From an uncultured Oscillospiraceae bacterium (lineage in GTDB: Bacteria; Bacillota; Clostridia; Oscillospirales; Oscillospiraceae), in the NCBI GenBank assembly GCA_900763675.1, contig CAAFLE010000007.1, positions 1 to 5,427 of the forward strand: 5,427 bases of DNA, in the 5' to 3' direction. The notes beneath the pieces are model-generated. The model searched no databases. It saw only the letters and a list, made by a program, of their open reading frames with translations, and had not been told where the DNA came from. Positions 1 through 5,427 of this stretch are shown in pieces (the first letter of the stretch is position 1; every line of letters begins with the position of its first letter). The translations under genes were made by a program, and so were the position numbers.

Positions 1-39
1 ACATATAAATATTAGTAATGATAATAGGAGGGGCGGACT

Positions 40-933
40 ATGCTCAGTACAAAACTGCAGACGGTGCTCGCCGTGGCGGAACACAAAAATTTTACCCGCG
101 CCGCCGAGATGCTGAGCATGACGCAACCCGCGGTGAGCCACCACATCAAGCAGCTTGAACAGGAGGTCGGAGCGCCGCTCTTTCTGCGCAGCAAAACGGG
201 ACTTCTCCTGACGCCGCAGGGAGAGATTGTCGTCAGCTACGCCCGAAGAATGAAAGCGCTCAACGAGCGGATGCTCGCCGAGCTGCAAACCGCCGGGCGG
301 CAGCTCTCGCTGCTGCGCATCGGCATAACGCACACGTCCGAGAGCAATCTCACCGCCGCGGCGCTCGCAAAATACAGCAACCAGAAGGGCAAATTAAAGA
401 TTATTCTTTTTACGGATACCATAAACAATCTTTATGATATGCTGGAGAATTACGAGCTGGATCTCGCCATTGTAGACGGCGCGTACACCGATCCGCGCTT
501 TTCCTCCATGCTGCTGGACACGGACTATCTCACCTGCGTTCTGTCGGTGGATAATCCACTGGCGAGAAAAGCCGCCGTCACGCTTGCGGAGCTGAAACGG
601 CAGAAAATGATCCTGCGTACCCCGGCATCCGCGACGCGGACGCTGTTCGAGTCGGCGCTCGAAAGCCACGGCGAGAGCATACAGTCCTTTGATGTCACGC
701 TGGAGGTGGACAACATCGCCACGATCAAGGACCTGATCCGCAAGGATCTCGGTGTTTCGATCCTGCCGCGCAGCGCGTGTCTGGACGAGCTGCGAAAGGG
801 CAAGATCGCCGTGCTGCCGGTGGAGAATCTGAGCATGGTGCGCGAAACGAGGATTGTGTACAACCGCGACTTTGCGCACACCGATATGCTCAACGAGATC
901 ATCCGAACCTATGGCTCGACCATAATGAACTAA
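40..933 (+). CDS. LysR-type transcriptional regulator (target unknown)
   Basis: A complete 297-residue protein, the usual length for LysR-type regulators. The N-terminal winged helix-turn-helix is at about residues 4-62: NFTRAAEMLSMTQPAVSHHI (from residue 17) is the typical LysR recognition region, followed by LEQEVGAPLF and LTPQGE. Residues from about 90 form the two-lobed periplasmic-binding-like effector domain, with GITHTSES at its first strand and DLGVSILP near residue 247, a typical end of the second lobe. The start is supported by AGGAGG at 26-31, 8 nt before the ATG. A TATAAA at 4-9 could be the -10 box, but its -35 would lie outside the window. The protein is cytoplasmic and DNA-binding. 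LysR regulators usually control a divergent neighbour, which here would be upstream of the window, so the target and inducer cannot be named. The family is certain; the subfamily is not. Confidence 0.93.
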   Translation: MLSTKLQTVLAVAEHKNFTRAAEMLSMTQPAVSHHIKQLEQEVGAPLFLRSKTGLLLTPQGEIVVSYARRMKALNERMLAELQTAGRQLSLLRIGITHTSESNLTAAALAKYSNQKGKLKIILFTDTINNLYDMLENYELDLAIVDGAYTDPRFSSMLLDTDYLTCVLSVDNPLARKAAVTLAELKRQKMILRTPASATRTLFESALESHGESIQSFDVTLEVDNIATIKDLIRKDLGVSILPRSACLDELRKGKIAVLPVENLSMVRETRIVYNRDFAHTDMLNEIIRTYGSTIMN

Positions 934-950
934 AAACGCGGAAAAGGACG

Positions 951-978
951 TTCACAAATAAAAGATTTGATGTATAAT
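951..978 (+). promoter_or_regulatory. Sigma-A-type promoter of the AAA+ ATPase gene
   Basis: TTCACA at 951-956 (one mismatch to TTGACA) and a perfect TATAAT at 973-978 are separated by 16 bp, in an AT-rich gap just after the LysR stop at 933. Transcription would begin near 985, giving a leader of about 43 nt before the ATG at 1028. The ATPase gene is therefore probably a separate transcription unit and need not depend on read-through from the regulator. No operator was recognised. Confidence 0.6.
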
Positions 979-988
979 GAGCAAAAAA

Positions 989-1006
989 GTCCCGCCCTTT
1001 TGGGAC
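989..1006. other. Leader hairpin before the AAA+ ATPase gene
   Basis: GTCCC at 989-993 pairs with GGGAC at 1002-1006 across an 8-nt loop. The run of six A at 983-988 precedes it. Read on the plus strand it is a short stem at the very 5' end of the predicted mRNA, ending 8 nt before the ribosome binding site (1015-1020), and no T tract follows. Read on the minus strand the same stem is followed by six T, so it looks like a weak intrinsic terminator facing the LysR gene from the wrong side. Its function is uncertain. Confidence 0.4.
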
Positions 1007-1027
1007 GGGGAAAGAAGGAGAACCGTC

Positions 1028-2458
1028 ATGCCGACACCATGGAAGCGCTCCCCGGAGGAGCTGCATAAAACCTATATCGCAAACACGGAGGCGTTTTATA
1101 AGGTCGCGGGACGCGGTCTTGCGCAGGAGCTGGACGAGTTTGTGGTAAGCTGCGCCGTCGGACTGTGGAAGGGCAGCCCGCGCATCACGCAGCAGCATGT
1201 GGACGCTGTGAACCAGCTCTACTCCAAGGGGCGCAAGCCGGGCGCGTGGCTTTTGTGGGAGCTGACGGAGAAGGTCTGCAAAAGCGAAGCGTTTTTGCCG
1301 CCGCTCTTTTTCTGGAATCTCACGGAGATGGACGCCCGCCGCAGCACGGCGAACTCGCGCATTTTCGTGCGGATGCTCACGAACATCCTGCTCTATCTTG
1401 CCGCCGTGGACGACGAAGTCACCATGGCGGAGGCGGAGTACATCACCGAATGCTCGGACAAGCTCACCGCCATCTGCGACGGAGCGAACGTGATGAAGTC
1501 CAAGACCCCCATCAACGCCGCGGATTATGTGACGAGCGGCGAGCAGCCGTTCACCGCGCTCTCGGGCGTGTCCGCCGCCGGCGAAAAGAAAGCGGAGGAA
1601 AAAACCGCGGCGCAGCCGGCGCCGGAAGCGGTAAAGCCGAGTCTTGAAGAGCTGATGGCAGAGCTGGAAGGGCTGGTCGGGCTTGCCACGGTCAAACGCG
1701 AGGTGAAAAATCTCACAAATCTCATCAAGGTGCGCAAGCTGCGCGAGGAAAACGGTCTTCCGAACAGCGCCATGAGTCTGCACATGGTATTTCTCGGCAA
1801 CCCCGGCACAGGCAAGACGACCGTGGCGCGGCTCATGGCGGGGCTGTACGCCGCCATCGGCGCGTTGAGCAAGGGGCAGCTCGTTGAGGTGGACCGCTCG
1901 GGTCTTGTCGCAGGCTACGTCGGGCAGACGGCGCTCAAAACGCAGGAGGTCATCCAGTCGGCGCTCGGCGGCGTGCTGTTCATCGACGAGGCGTACTCGC
2001 TCGCGTCCGGCGGGGAAAACGATTTCGGCAGAGAAGCGATTGAAACGCTGCTCAAGGCGATGGAGGACCACCGCGACGATCTCGTCGTGATCGTCGCCGG
2101 GTACGACGAGCCGATGGAGAAATTCATCAACTCCAACCCCGGCCTGCAATCGCGCTTCAATAAATATATGTACTTCCCCGATTATAACGGCGAAGAGCTC
2201 ATGGCGATGTTCCGTATGCGCTGCGAGAAGAACGGCTACCGGCTCACCGAGGACGCGGAGACCTACGCCAAGGAGTTTTTCGCGGATATGTACGAAAACC
2301 GCGACGATAATTTCGGCAACGGCCGCGACGTGCGCAACCGGTTCGAGGACATCATCTCCCGGCAGGCGAACCGACTCGCCGCAATGGACGCGCCGACGAA
2401 GGACGATCTCATGACCATCACCAAAGAGGACTTTCTCGTCCCCAGAGAGGAAGAATAA
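1028..2458 (+). CDS. AAA+ ATPase, CbbX/SpoVK-like, with TerB-like N-terminal region
   Basis: A 476-residue ATPase. The AAA+ module (about residues 205-470) shows Walker A GNPGTGKTT at 257-265, the pore-loop motif GYVGQT at 296-301, Walker B VLFIDEAYSL at 316-325 (D320, E321), a sensor-1 segment VIVAGYD at 354-360, an arginine finger in GLQSRF (R376), and GNGRDVRN at 430-437 as the sensor-2 region. This combination is typical of the CbbX/CfxQ/SpoVK/EccA group, hexameric motors that remodel protein partners. Residues 1-180 are not part of that module. About 112-150 (VRMLTNILLYLAAVDDEVTM onward) resembles a TerB-like helical domain with conserved acidic residues, and an Ala/Glu/Lys/Pro-rich linker (about 182-204) joins the two parts. 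There is no signal peptide or membrane segment, so it is probably cytoplasmic. The start at 1028 has AAGGAG at 1015-1020, 7 nt upstream; an in-frame ATG at 977 lies inside the -10 box and has no ribosome binding site. No rubisco, sporulation or type VII secretion gene is nearby, so the substrate is unknown. Confidence 0.9.
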   Translation: MPTPWKRSPEELHKTYIANTEAFYKVAGRGLAQELDEFVVSCAVGLWKGSPRITQQHVDAVNQLYSKGRKPGAWLLWELTEKVCKSEAFLPPLFFWNLTEMDARRSTANSRIFVRMLTNILLYLAAVDDEVTMAEAEYITECSDKLTAICDGANVMKSKTPINAADYVTSGEQPFTALSGVSAAGEKKAEEKTAAQPAPEAVKPSLEELMAELEGLVGLATVKREVKNLTNLIKVRKLREENGLPNSAMSLHMVFLGNPGTGKTTVARLMAGLYAAIGALSKGQLVEVDRSGLVAGYVGQTALKTQEVIQSALGGVLFIDEAYSLASGGENDFGREAIETLLKAMEDHRDDLVVIVAGYDEPMEKFINSNPGLQSRFNKYMYFPDYNGEELMAMFRMRCEKNGYRLTEDAETYAKEFFADMYENRDDNFGNGRDVRNRFEDIISRQANRLAAMDAPTKDDLMTITKEDFLVPREEE

Positions 2459-2463
2459 AGAAG

Positions 2464-2501
2464 CAAAGCGGGCCGTCATTTTTTCATGACAGCCCGCTTT
2501 G
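2464..2501. terminator. Bidirectional intrinsic terminator between convergent genes
   Basis: CAAAGCGGGC at 2464-2473 pairs perfectly with GCCCGCTTTG at 2492-2501. After one C/A mismatch the stem continues with GTCAT (2475-2479) and ATGAC (2486-2490), closing on a T-rich loop (2480-2485). It starts 5 nt after the ATPase stop and ends 14 nt before the stop of the minus-strand LysR gene. The stem itself supplies CTTTG at the 3' end in both directions, and on the minus strand it is followed by the pyrimidine-rich CTTCTTTATTCTT. It probably serves both genes; the T tract is weaker on the plus strand. Confidence 0.8.
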
Positions 2502-2515
2502 TTGACCGGCGCGTT

Positions 2516-3451
2516 TTACGACAGAGCGAGAAACGCCTCCATTGCCCGGGTCTTATATCTGCCGCGCTTCCAGAAAAGCTGGACGTCCCGGCGGCACTCC
2601 GGCTCCGGGAGCCGGTAATAGCAGATGCCGGGGTTCGGCGAAATGCGCGAAACGAGAACGCTGCTCACGAAGGTCAGCCCCGCGCCGGAACAGCCGGCGA
2701 GATACGCCGTCATCTGCTGGTCAAATTCCATCGCCGGGCGCGGCGCAAAGCCGCCGAGACGGCAGAGCGCGTCCGCCCGCGTGCGGGTGTCGTTTTCCGG
2801 CTTGAGCAGCACGAACGGTTCATCTTTCAAAAGCTCCATCGGCACGCTCGGCACGGCGCTCTGCGCCGCGGTGCCGATCCGCTCCGGCGCGATGCGGTAC
2901 GGCGCGAGACGTTCGTTGACGGCGTCCTGCCGCGGCACAGTGAGGACCAACGCGTCCTCGCAGACGGTCTTTGCCTCGTACTGCTCCGGGTTGGGGATGG
3001 TGTAATCCATGACGAGATCGACCGTCCCGCGCCGCAGCATTTCTTCCAGCTTCGCGGTCGTTTCCTCCACCGGCTTGAGCGTGATGCGCGGATACTTTTC
3101 CCGGAACGCCGCCAGCATCGGCGGCAGCAGCAGCGAGGAAAACAGTCCGCTCCCGCCGACCACGAGCTCTCCGCAGCGCAGCCCCTCCCAGTCGTTCACA
3201 TACTCCGCAAAGCCGCGCTCCATGGCGAGGATCTTCTCCGCACAGGCAATGTACGCCTCGCCGCATTCGGTCAGTGCCAGCGGCTTCCGGCTCCGATCGA
3301 ACAGCCGGCTGCCCACGCGCTCCTCCACGCGGCGAACCGACGCGCTCACGGACGGCTGCGAAACGAACAGCTCCTCCGCCGCCCTTTGAAAGCTCCCCGC
3401 CCGGTACACGGCATAGACATATTCCATGCCGTCAAATACACTCTGCTTCAT
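2516..3451 (-). CDS. LysR-type transcriptional regulator, probable regulator of aspA
   Basis: A 311-residue LysR-type regulator. The helix-turn-helix is at about residues 5-62 (SFQRAAEELFVSQPSVSASV from residue 20, then RLFDRSRKPLALTECGE), followed by a helical linker and an effector-binding domain beginning near GELVVGGSGLFSS. The chosen start at 3451 has AGGAGG (complement of 3461-3466) 9 nt upstream. An in-frame ATG at 3475 would add 8 residues, but it overlaps the TATAAT box and would place the ribosome binding site inside the coding region. The gene is divergent from aspA across 126 bp, and LysR regulators commonly control the divergent gene and repress themselves, so aspartase control is the likely role by context. 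The inducer (aspartate, fumarate or another metabolite) cannot be read from the sequence. It is convergent with the ATPase gene and shares a terminator with it. Confidence 0.92.
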   Translation of the reverse strand: MKQSVFDGMEYVYAVYRAGSFQRAAEELFVSQPSVSASVRRVEERVGSRLFDRSRKPLALTECGEAYIACAEKILAMERGFAEYVNDWEGLRCGELVVGGSGLFSSLLLPPMLAAFREKYPRITLKPVEETTAKLEEMLRRGTVDLVMDYTIPNPEQYEAKTVCEDALVLTVPRQDAVNERLAPYRIAPERIGTAAQSAVPSVPMELLKDEPFVLLKPENDTRTRADALCRLGGFAPRPAMEFDQQMTAYLAGCSGAGLTFVSSVLVSRISPNPGICYYRLPEPECRRDVQLFWKRGRYKTRAMEAFLALS

Positions 3452-3473
3452 GGCTTTCTCCCTCCTCGGCTCC

Positions 3474-3502
3474 ATTATATAACTTTTGCTTTATGGATAC
3501 AA
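3474..3502 (-). promoter_or_regulatory. Promoter of the divergent LysR gene
   Basis: On the minus strand a perfect TATAAT (complement of 3474-3479) lies 17 bp downstream of a poor -35, TTGTAT (complement of 3497-3502). Transcription would begin near 3467, only about 16 nt before the ATG and just before the ribosome binding site, so the leader is very short. The weak -35 fits low-level or autoregulated expression, which is an inference. Confidence 0.5.
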
Positions 3503-3505
3503 GAA

Positions 3506-3528
3506 TTGACTTTATATTTGACTATAGT
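3506..3528 (+). promoter_or_regulatory. Tandem TTGACT repeat and palindrome, candidate regulator site
   Basis: TTGACT occurs at 3506-3511 and again at 3518-3523, a 12-bp spacing of about one helical turn. The second copy is the aspA -35 box. An 8-bp perfect palindrome ACTATAGT (3521-3528) overlaps that -35. Sites like these between divergent promoters could bind the adjacent LysR regulator, but no clear T-N11-A LysR box with good dyad symmetry was found, so the assignment is speculative. Confidence 0.3.
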
Positions 3529-3546
3529 ATGCCGCCTTTCTATAAT
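3518..3546 (+). promoter_or_regulatory. Promoter of aspA
   Basis: TTGACT at 3518-3523 (one mismatch to TTGACA) and a perfect TATAAT at 3541-3546 are separated by the optimal 17 bp. Transcription would begin near 3553, giving a leader of about 25 nt. The ribosome binding site is GAGAGG at 3565-3570, 7 nt before the ATG at 3578. This is a strong-looking core promoter that may not need an activator for basal expression. The two divergent promoters lie back to back, with 15 bp between their -35 boxes. Confidence 0.65.
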
Positions 3547-3577
3547 CGAATCGCAGAATACATAGAGAGGTTCGATC

Positions 3578-5011
3578 ATGGACAACCATACTACCGATTA
3601 CCGCGTAGAAAAGGACTCCATCGGCGCGAAGGACGTACCGGCGGACGTATATTACGGCGTGCAGTCGCTCCGCGCCGCGGAGAATTTTCCCATCACGGGG
3701 CTGCGGATGCACCCGGAGCTGATCCGGAGCCTTGCCTGCATCAAAAAGGCGGCGGCGCTCGCCAACCGCGAGGCGGGTCTGCTCGACGTATCCCGGGCGG
3801 ACGCGATCGTCCGCGCCTGCGACGAAATTCTTGCTGGAAGGCTCCGCGAGCAGTTCATCGTCGATCCCATTCAGGGCGGCGCGGGAACGTCCATCAACAT
3901 GAACGCCAACGAGGTCATCGCCAACCGCGCCATTGAGCTGCTCGGCGGCGTCAAGGGCGACTATGCGCTCGTGAACCCGAACGACCACGTCAACTGCGGA
4001 CAGTCCACGAATGACGTGATCCCCACCGCCGGAAAAATGGCGACGCTGCGGCTGCTGCAAAAGCTGGAGACGGAGCTGGACCGGCTCCGCGCCGCCTTTG
4101 AGGACAAGTCCCGCGAGTTCGACCACGTCATCAAAATGGGACGCACGCAGATGCAGGACGCCGTGCCGATCCGTCTGGGGCAGGAGTTCCGCGCCTATGC
4201 CGACGCCGTCCGGCGCGACACGGTGCGCATGGACAAGGCGATGGATGAAATGCGCACGCTCAACATGGGCGGCACCGCCATCGGCACGGGCATCAACGCC
4301 GACGAAACATACCTGCGCCGGATCGTCCCCATCCTGAGCGAGGTATCCGGCATGGAGCTGACGCAGGCGTCCGATCTCATCGACGCCACGCAGAACCCGG
4401 ACCCGTTTGTCGCGGTCTCGGGTGCCGTCAAGACCTGCGCCGTGACGCTCTCGAAGATCGCGAACGATCTCCGGCTCATGTCGTCCGGTCCGCGCACCGG
4501 CTTCGGCGAGATCAACCTCCCGGCGCGGCAGAACGGCTCGTCCATCATGCCGGGCAAGGTGAATCCGGTCATTCCGGAGGTCGTCAACCAGGTGGCGTTC
4601 CTCATCATCGGCAACGACATGACCGTCACGATGGCGTCGGAGGGCGGGCAGCTCGAGCTGAACGCCTTTGAGCCGATCATTTTCTACTGTCTGTTCCAGT
4701 CCATCGGCACGCTGACCTACGCCGTCCACACGTTTGTGGACAACTGCGTCACCGGCATCACCGCCAACGAGGAGCGCTGCCGCGAGTTGGTGGAGGGAAG
4801 CGTCGGCGTCATCACGGCGCTCACGCCGCACATCGGCTACCAGCACGCCGCCGACATCGCCAAACGCGCCATTCTGACCGGGCAGAGCGTCCGGAAGCTC
4901 ATTTTGCAGGAAAAGCTCCTCACGCCGGAGGAGGTCGACACCATCCTTGATCCCATGAATCTCACCCGTCCCGGCATCCCCGGCAAGGAACTCCTCGCCG
5001 GAAAGGCGTAA
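3578..5011 (+). CDS. aspA: Aspartate ammonia-lyase (aspartase)
   Basis: A 477-residue aspartase that reversibly converts L-aspartate to fumarate and ammonium. It is a cytoplasmic homotetramer of the aspartase/fumarase superfamily, and its length matches the family. The three superfamily regions are present: GGAGTSINMNANEV from residue 100, GQSTNDVIPTA from 141 with GRTQMQDAVP from 188, and the signature GSSIMPGKVNP at 320-330. By analogy with characterised aspartases, S321 is the catalytic base and K327, T104, S143, T144 and T190 line the substrate site. GGAGTS and QSTND favour aspartase; class II fumarases typically have GSGTQSNMN and QSSND. The N-terminal VPADVYYGVQSLRAAENFPI and the C-terminal RPGIPGKELL also match aspartases. 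The gene is intact and preceded by its own promoter and a divergent LysR regulator. In an anaerobe it would release ammonium and supply fumarate, for example as an electron acceptor (inference). An insertion sequence begins 30 bp after its stop, and no terminator is seen between them. Confidence 0.95.
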   Translation: MDNHTTDYRVEKDSIGAKDVPADVYYGVQSLRAAENFPITGLRMHPELIRSLACIKKAAALANREAGLLDVSRADAIVRACDEILAGRLREQFIVDPIQGGAGTSINMNANEVIANRAIELLGGVKGDYALVNPNDHVNCGQSTNDVIPTAGKMATLRLLQKLETELDRLRAAFEDKSREFDHVIKMGRTQMQDAVPIRLGQEFRAYADAVRRDTVRMDKAMDEMRTLNMGGTAIGTGINADETYLRRIVPILSEVSGMELTQASDLIDATQNPDPFVAVSGAVKTCAVTLSKIANDLRLMSSGPRTGFGEINLPARQNGSSIMPGKVNPVIPEVVNQVAFLIIGNDMTVTMASEGGQLELNAFEPIIFYCLFQSIGTLTYAVHTFVDNCVTGITANEERCRELVEGSVGVITALTPHIGYQHAADIAKRAILTGQSVRKLILQEKLLTPEEVDTILDPMNLTRPGIPGKELLAGKA

Positions 5012-5041
5012 ACAGCATAAAGTAAGCAGGGAGTGCGAAAC
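5012..5041. other. Short gap between aspA and the insertion sequence
   Basis: These 30 bp contain no gene and no recognisable hairpin or T tract. The native terminator of aspA is not here. It may lie beyond the insertion sequence, outside the window, or aspA may rely on another form of termination. The last bases before the element (AAC or AAAC) would be one copy of its 3-4 bp target duplication. Confidence 0.5.
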
Positions 5042-5066
5042 TGAACCGCCCCAGATTATTCGGACA
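5042..5066 (-). repeat. Probable right terminal inverted repeat of the IS3-family element
   Basis: About 25 bp beginning TGAACCGCCC and ending TTCGGACA on the plus strand. Its position outside the transposase gene, the terminal TG, and the C-rich then GGACA pattern resemble ends of IS3-family elements. The matching left repeat is outside the window, so the length and boundary are provisional. Confidence 0.55.
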
Positions 5067-5102
5067 GCACAAAGAAGCCCCCCTGTGCAGGGAAATAGAG
5101 TC

Positions 5103-5427
5103 TTAAGCAAGATACTGGCGCCTCAATTCCAGAGGCGTCAGTTTCGTGTTTGTCTGAATGCGCTGGTTATTGTAAAAGAAGATGTAGTCATCCATCCGCT
5201 TCTTTGCTTCGGCAAGCGTGGCGATCTTCGTCCGGTAAATGCATTCCGTTTTAAGAATGGAAAAGAAATTTTCCGCTAAAGCGTTGTCGTATGGATTACC
5301 TCTCCTTGACATGGACGGCGTAATGCCGTATCTTTGAGTCAGCTTAAAGTACGCTTGGGAAGTATACTGAAAGCCTTGGTCACTGTGGAGTTGCAGCTCT
5401 GCGGTGACCTTTTCTTTTCCCTTCGCA
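5103..5427 (-). CDS. IS3-family transposase OrfB, C-terminal part (partial)
   Basis: The reading frame is open from the window edge (first whole codon at 5426) to the stop at 5103-5105, giving 107 visible residues. The Met at 5312 is an internal residue and not the start, because the frame upstream of it codes conserved sequence. Visible motifs are LHSDQGFQYTS, YGITPSMSRRGNPYDNALAE, FFSILKTE and YNNQRIQTNTKLTPLE, all typical of the IS3/IS150-type OrfB integrase core. The second catalytic Asp (of HSDQG, codon at 5379-5381) and the catalytic Glu (of LAENFF, codon at 5271-5273) are separated by 35 residues, the canonical D-35-E spacing. The first Asp and the N-terminus are outside the window. 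The visible part is intact, so the element could be active. It is convergent with aspA. In this family OrfB is normally made as an OrfA-OrfB fusion by -1 frameshifting, but that site is not in view. Confidence 0.93.
   Translation of the reverse strand, partial: AKGKEKVTAELQLHSDQGFQYTSQAYFKLTQRYGITPSMSRRGNPYDNALAENFFSILKTECIYRTKIATLAEAKKRMDDYIFFYNNQRIQTNTKLTPLELRRQYLA

Larger units (their letters stand above)
5042..5427 (-). mobile_element. IS3-family insertion sequence, right end, cut by the window edge
   Basis: The element is recognised from its transposase and from the sequence just beyond the transposase stop. TGAACCGCCC at 5042, continuing to TTCGGACA ending at 5066, has the look of an IS3-family terminal inverted repeat: it starts with TG, has a C-rich block, and then a GGACA block. 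It lies 61 bp from the transposase stop, a normal distance for the right end. The other end, with the first reading frame (orfA) and the matching inverted repeat, lies past 5427. By hand count, 5101-5160 has 28 G+C in 60 bases, against 40 in 60 at 4501-4560 in aspA, which fits a foreign origin. The exact end is inferred because the partner repeat cannot be seen. Confidence 0.75.

Noticed and set aside
899..2479. A 526-codon open frame on the minus strand opposite the ATPase gene, longer than the gene itself.
   Set aside because: It is the complementary-frame shadow of a GC-rich gene. The product is His/Arg-rich with no recognisable domain, has no ribosome binding site logic, and the plus strand encodes full AAA+ motifs.
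3479..3494. ATAA-N8-TTAT dyad between the divergent promoters, considered as a LysR box.
   Set aside because: The spacing gives T-N12-A and not the T-N11-A core, and the sequence is simple AT-rich promoter DNA where such matches arise by chance.
2486..3565. A 359-codon open frame on the plus strand opposite the second LysR gene.
   Set aside because: It is Arg/His-rich shadow coding. It begins inside the terminator hairpin and runs through the divergent promoters, while the minus strand encodes a complete LysR regulator.
5067..5088. GCACA/TGTGC inverted repeat with a 12-nt loop inside the end of the insertion sequence, considered as a terminator.
   Set aside because: The stem is only 5 bp, the loop is long, and no T tract follows on either strand.
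3512..5110. A 532-codon open frame on the minus strand opposite aspA.
   Set aside because: It is opposite a complete aspartase, has a biased His/Arg/Asp/Val composition and no family motif. Long antisense frames are expected in GC-rich codon usage.
1..5427. Search for a CRISPR array, tRNA or rRNA genes, a toxin-antitoxin pair, defence genes or another novel multi-gene system.
   Set aside because: No regularly spaced repeats, tRNA-like cloverleaf or rRNA sequence was seen. All substantial coding space is explained by two LysR regulators, an AAA+ ATPase, aspartase and a transposase.

Overview
This window looks like a piece of chromosome from a GC-rich Firmicute, most likely a gut Clostridia/Oscillospiraceae-type bacterium. 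The evidence is strong AGGAGG-type ribosome binding sites, sigma-A-like promoters in short AT-rich gaps, GC-rich third codon positions, and an aspartase whose C-terminus resembles those of clostridia. No genus can be assigned from the sequence alone.

Layout: (1) 40-933 (+), a complete LysR-type transcriptional regulator whose target is not in the window. (2) 951-1027, a leader with its own promoter and a small hairpin. (3) 1028-2458 (+), a CbbX/SpoVK-type AAA+ ATPase with an extra N-terminal region containing a TerB-like acidic stretch. (4) 2464-2501, a strong hairpin between convergent genes. (5) 2516-3451 (-), a second LysR-type regulator. (6) 3452-3577, a divergent control region. (7) 3578-5011 (+), aspartate ammonia-lyase (aspA). 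(8) From 5042 to the window edge, the right end of an IS3-family insertion sequence, with the C-terminal part of its DDE transposase on the minus strand.

How it fits together: the regulator at 2516-3451 and aspA are divergently transcribed from a 126-bp gap. This is the classic arrangement for a LysR-type regulator controlling its neighbour, so it is the best candidate for the regulator of aspartate deamination to fumarate and ammonium. The AAA+ ATPase has its own promoter and no obvious partner gene. The insertion sequence landed 30 bp after the aspA stop codon, and no aspA terminator is visible before it.

No clearly novel system is visible. The items most worth a second look are the orphan AAA+ protein, the tandem TTGACT repeat in the aspA control region, and the insertion sequence abutting aspA. 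Two start codons were moved inward because the longest-ORF ATG lies inside a perfect TATAAT -10 box.
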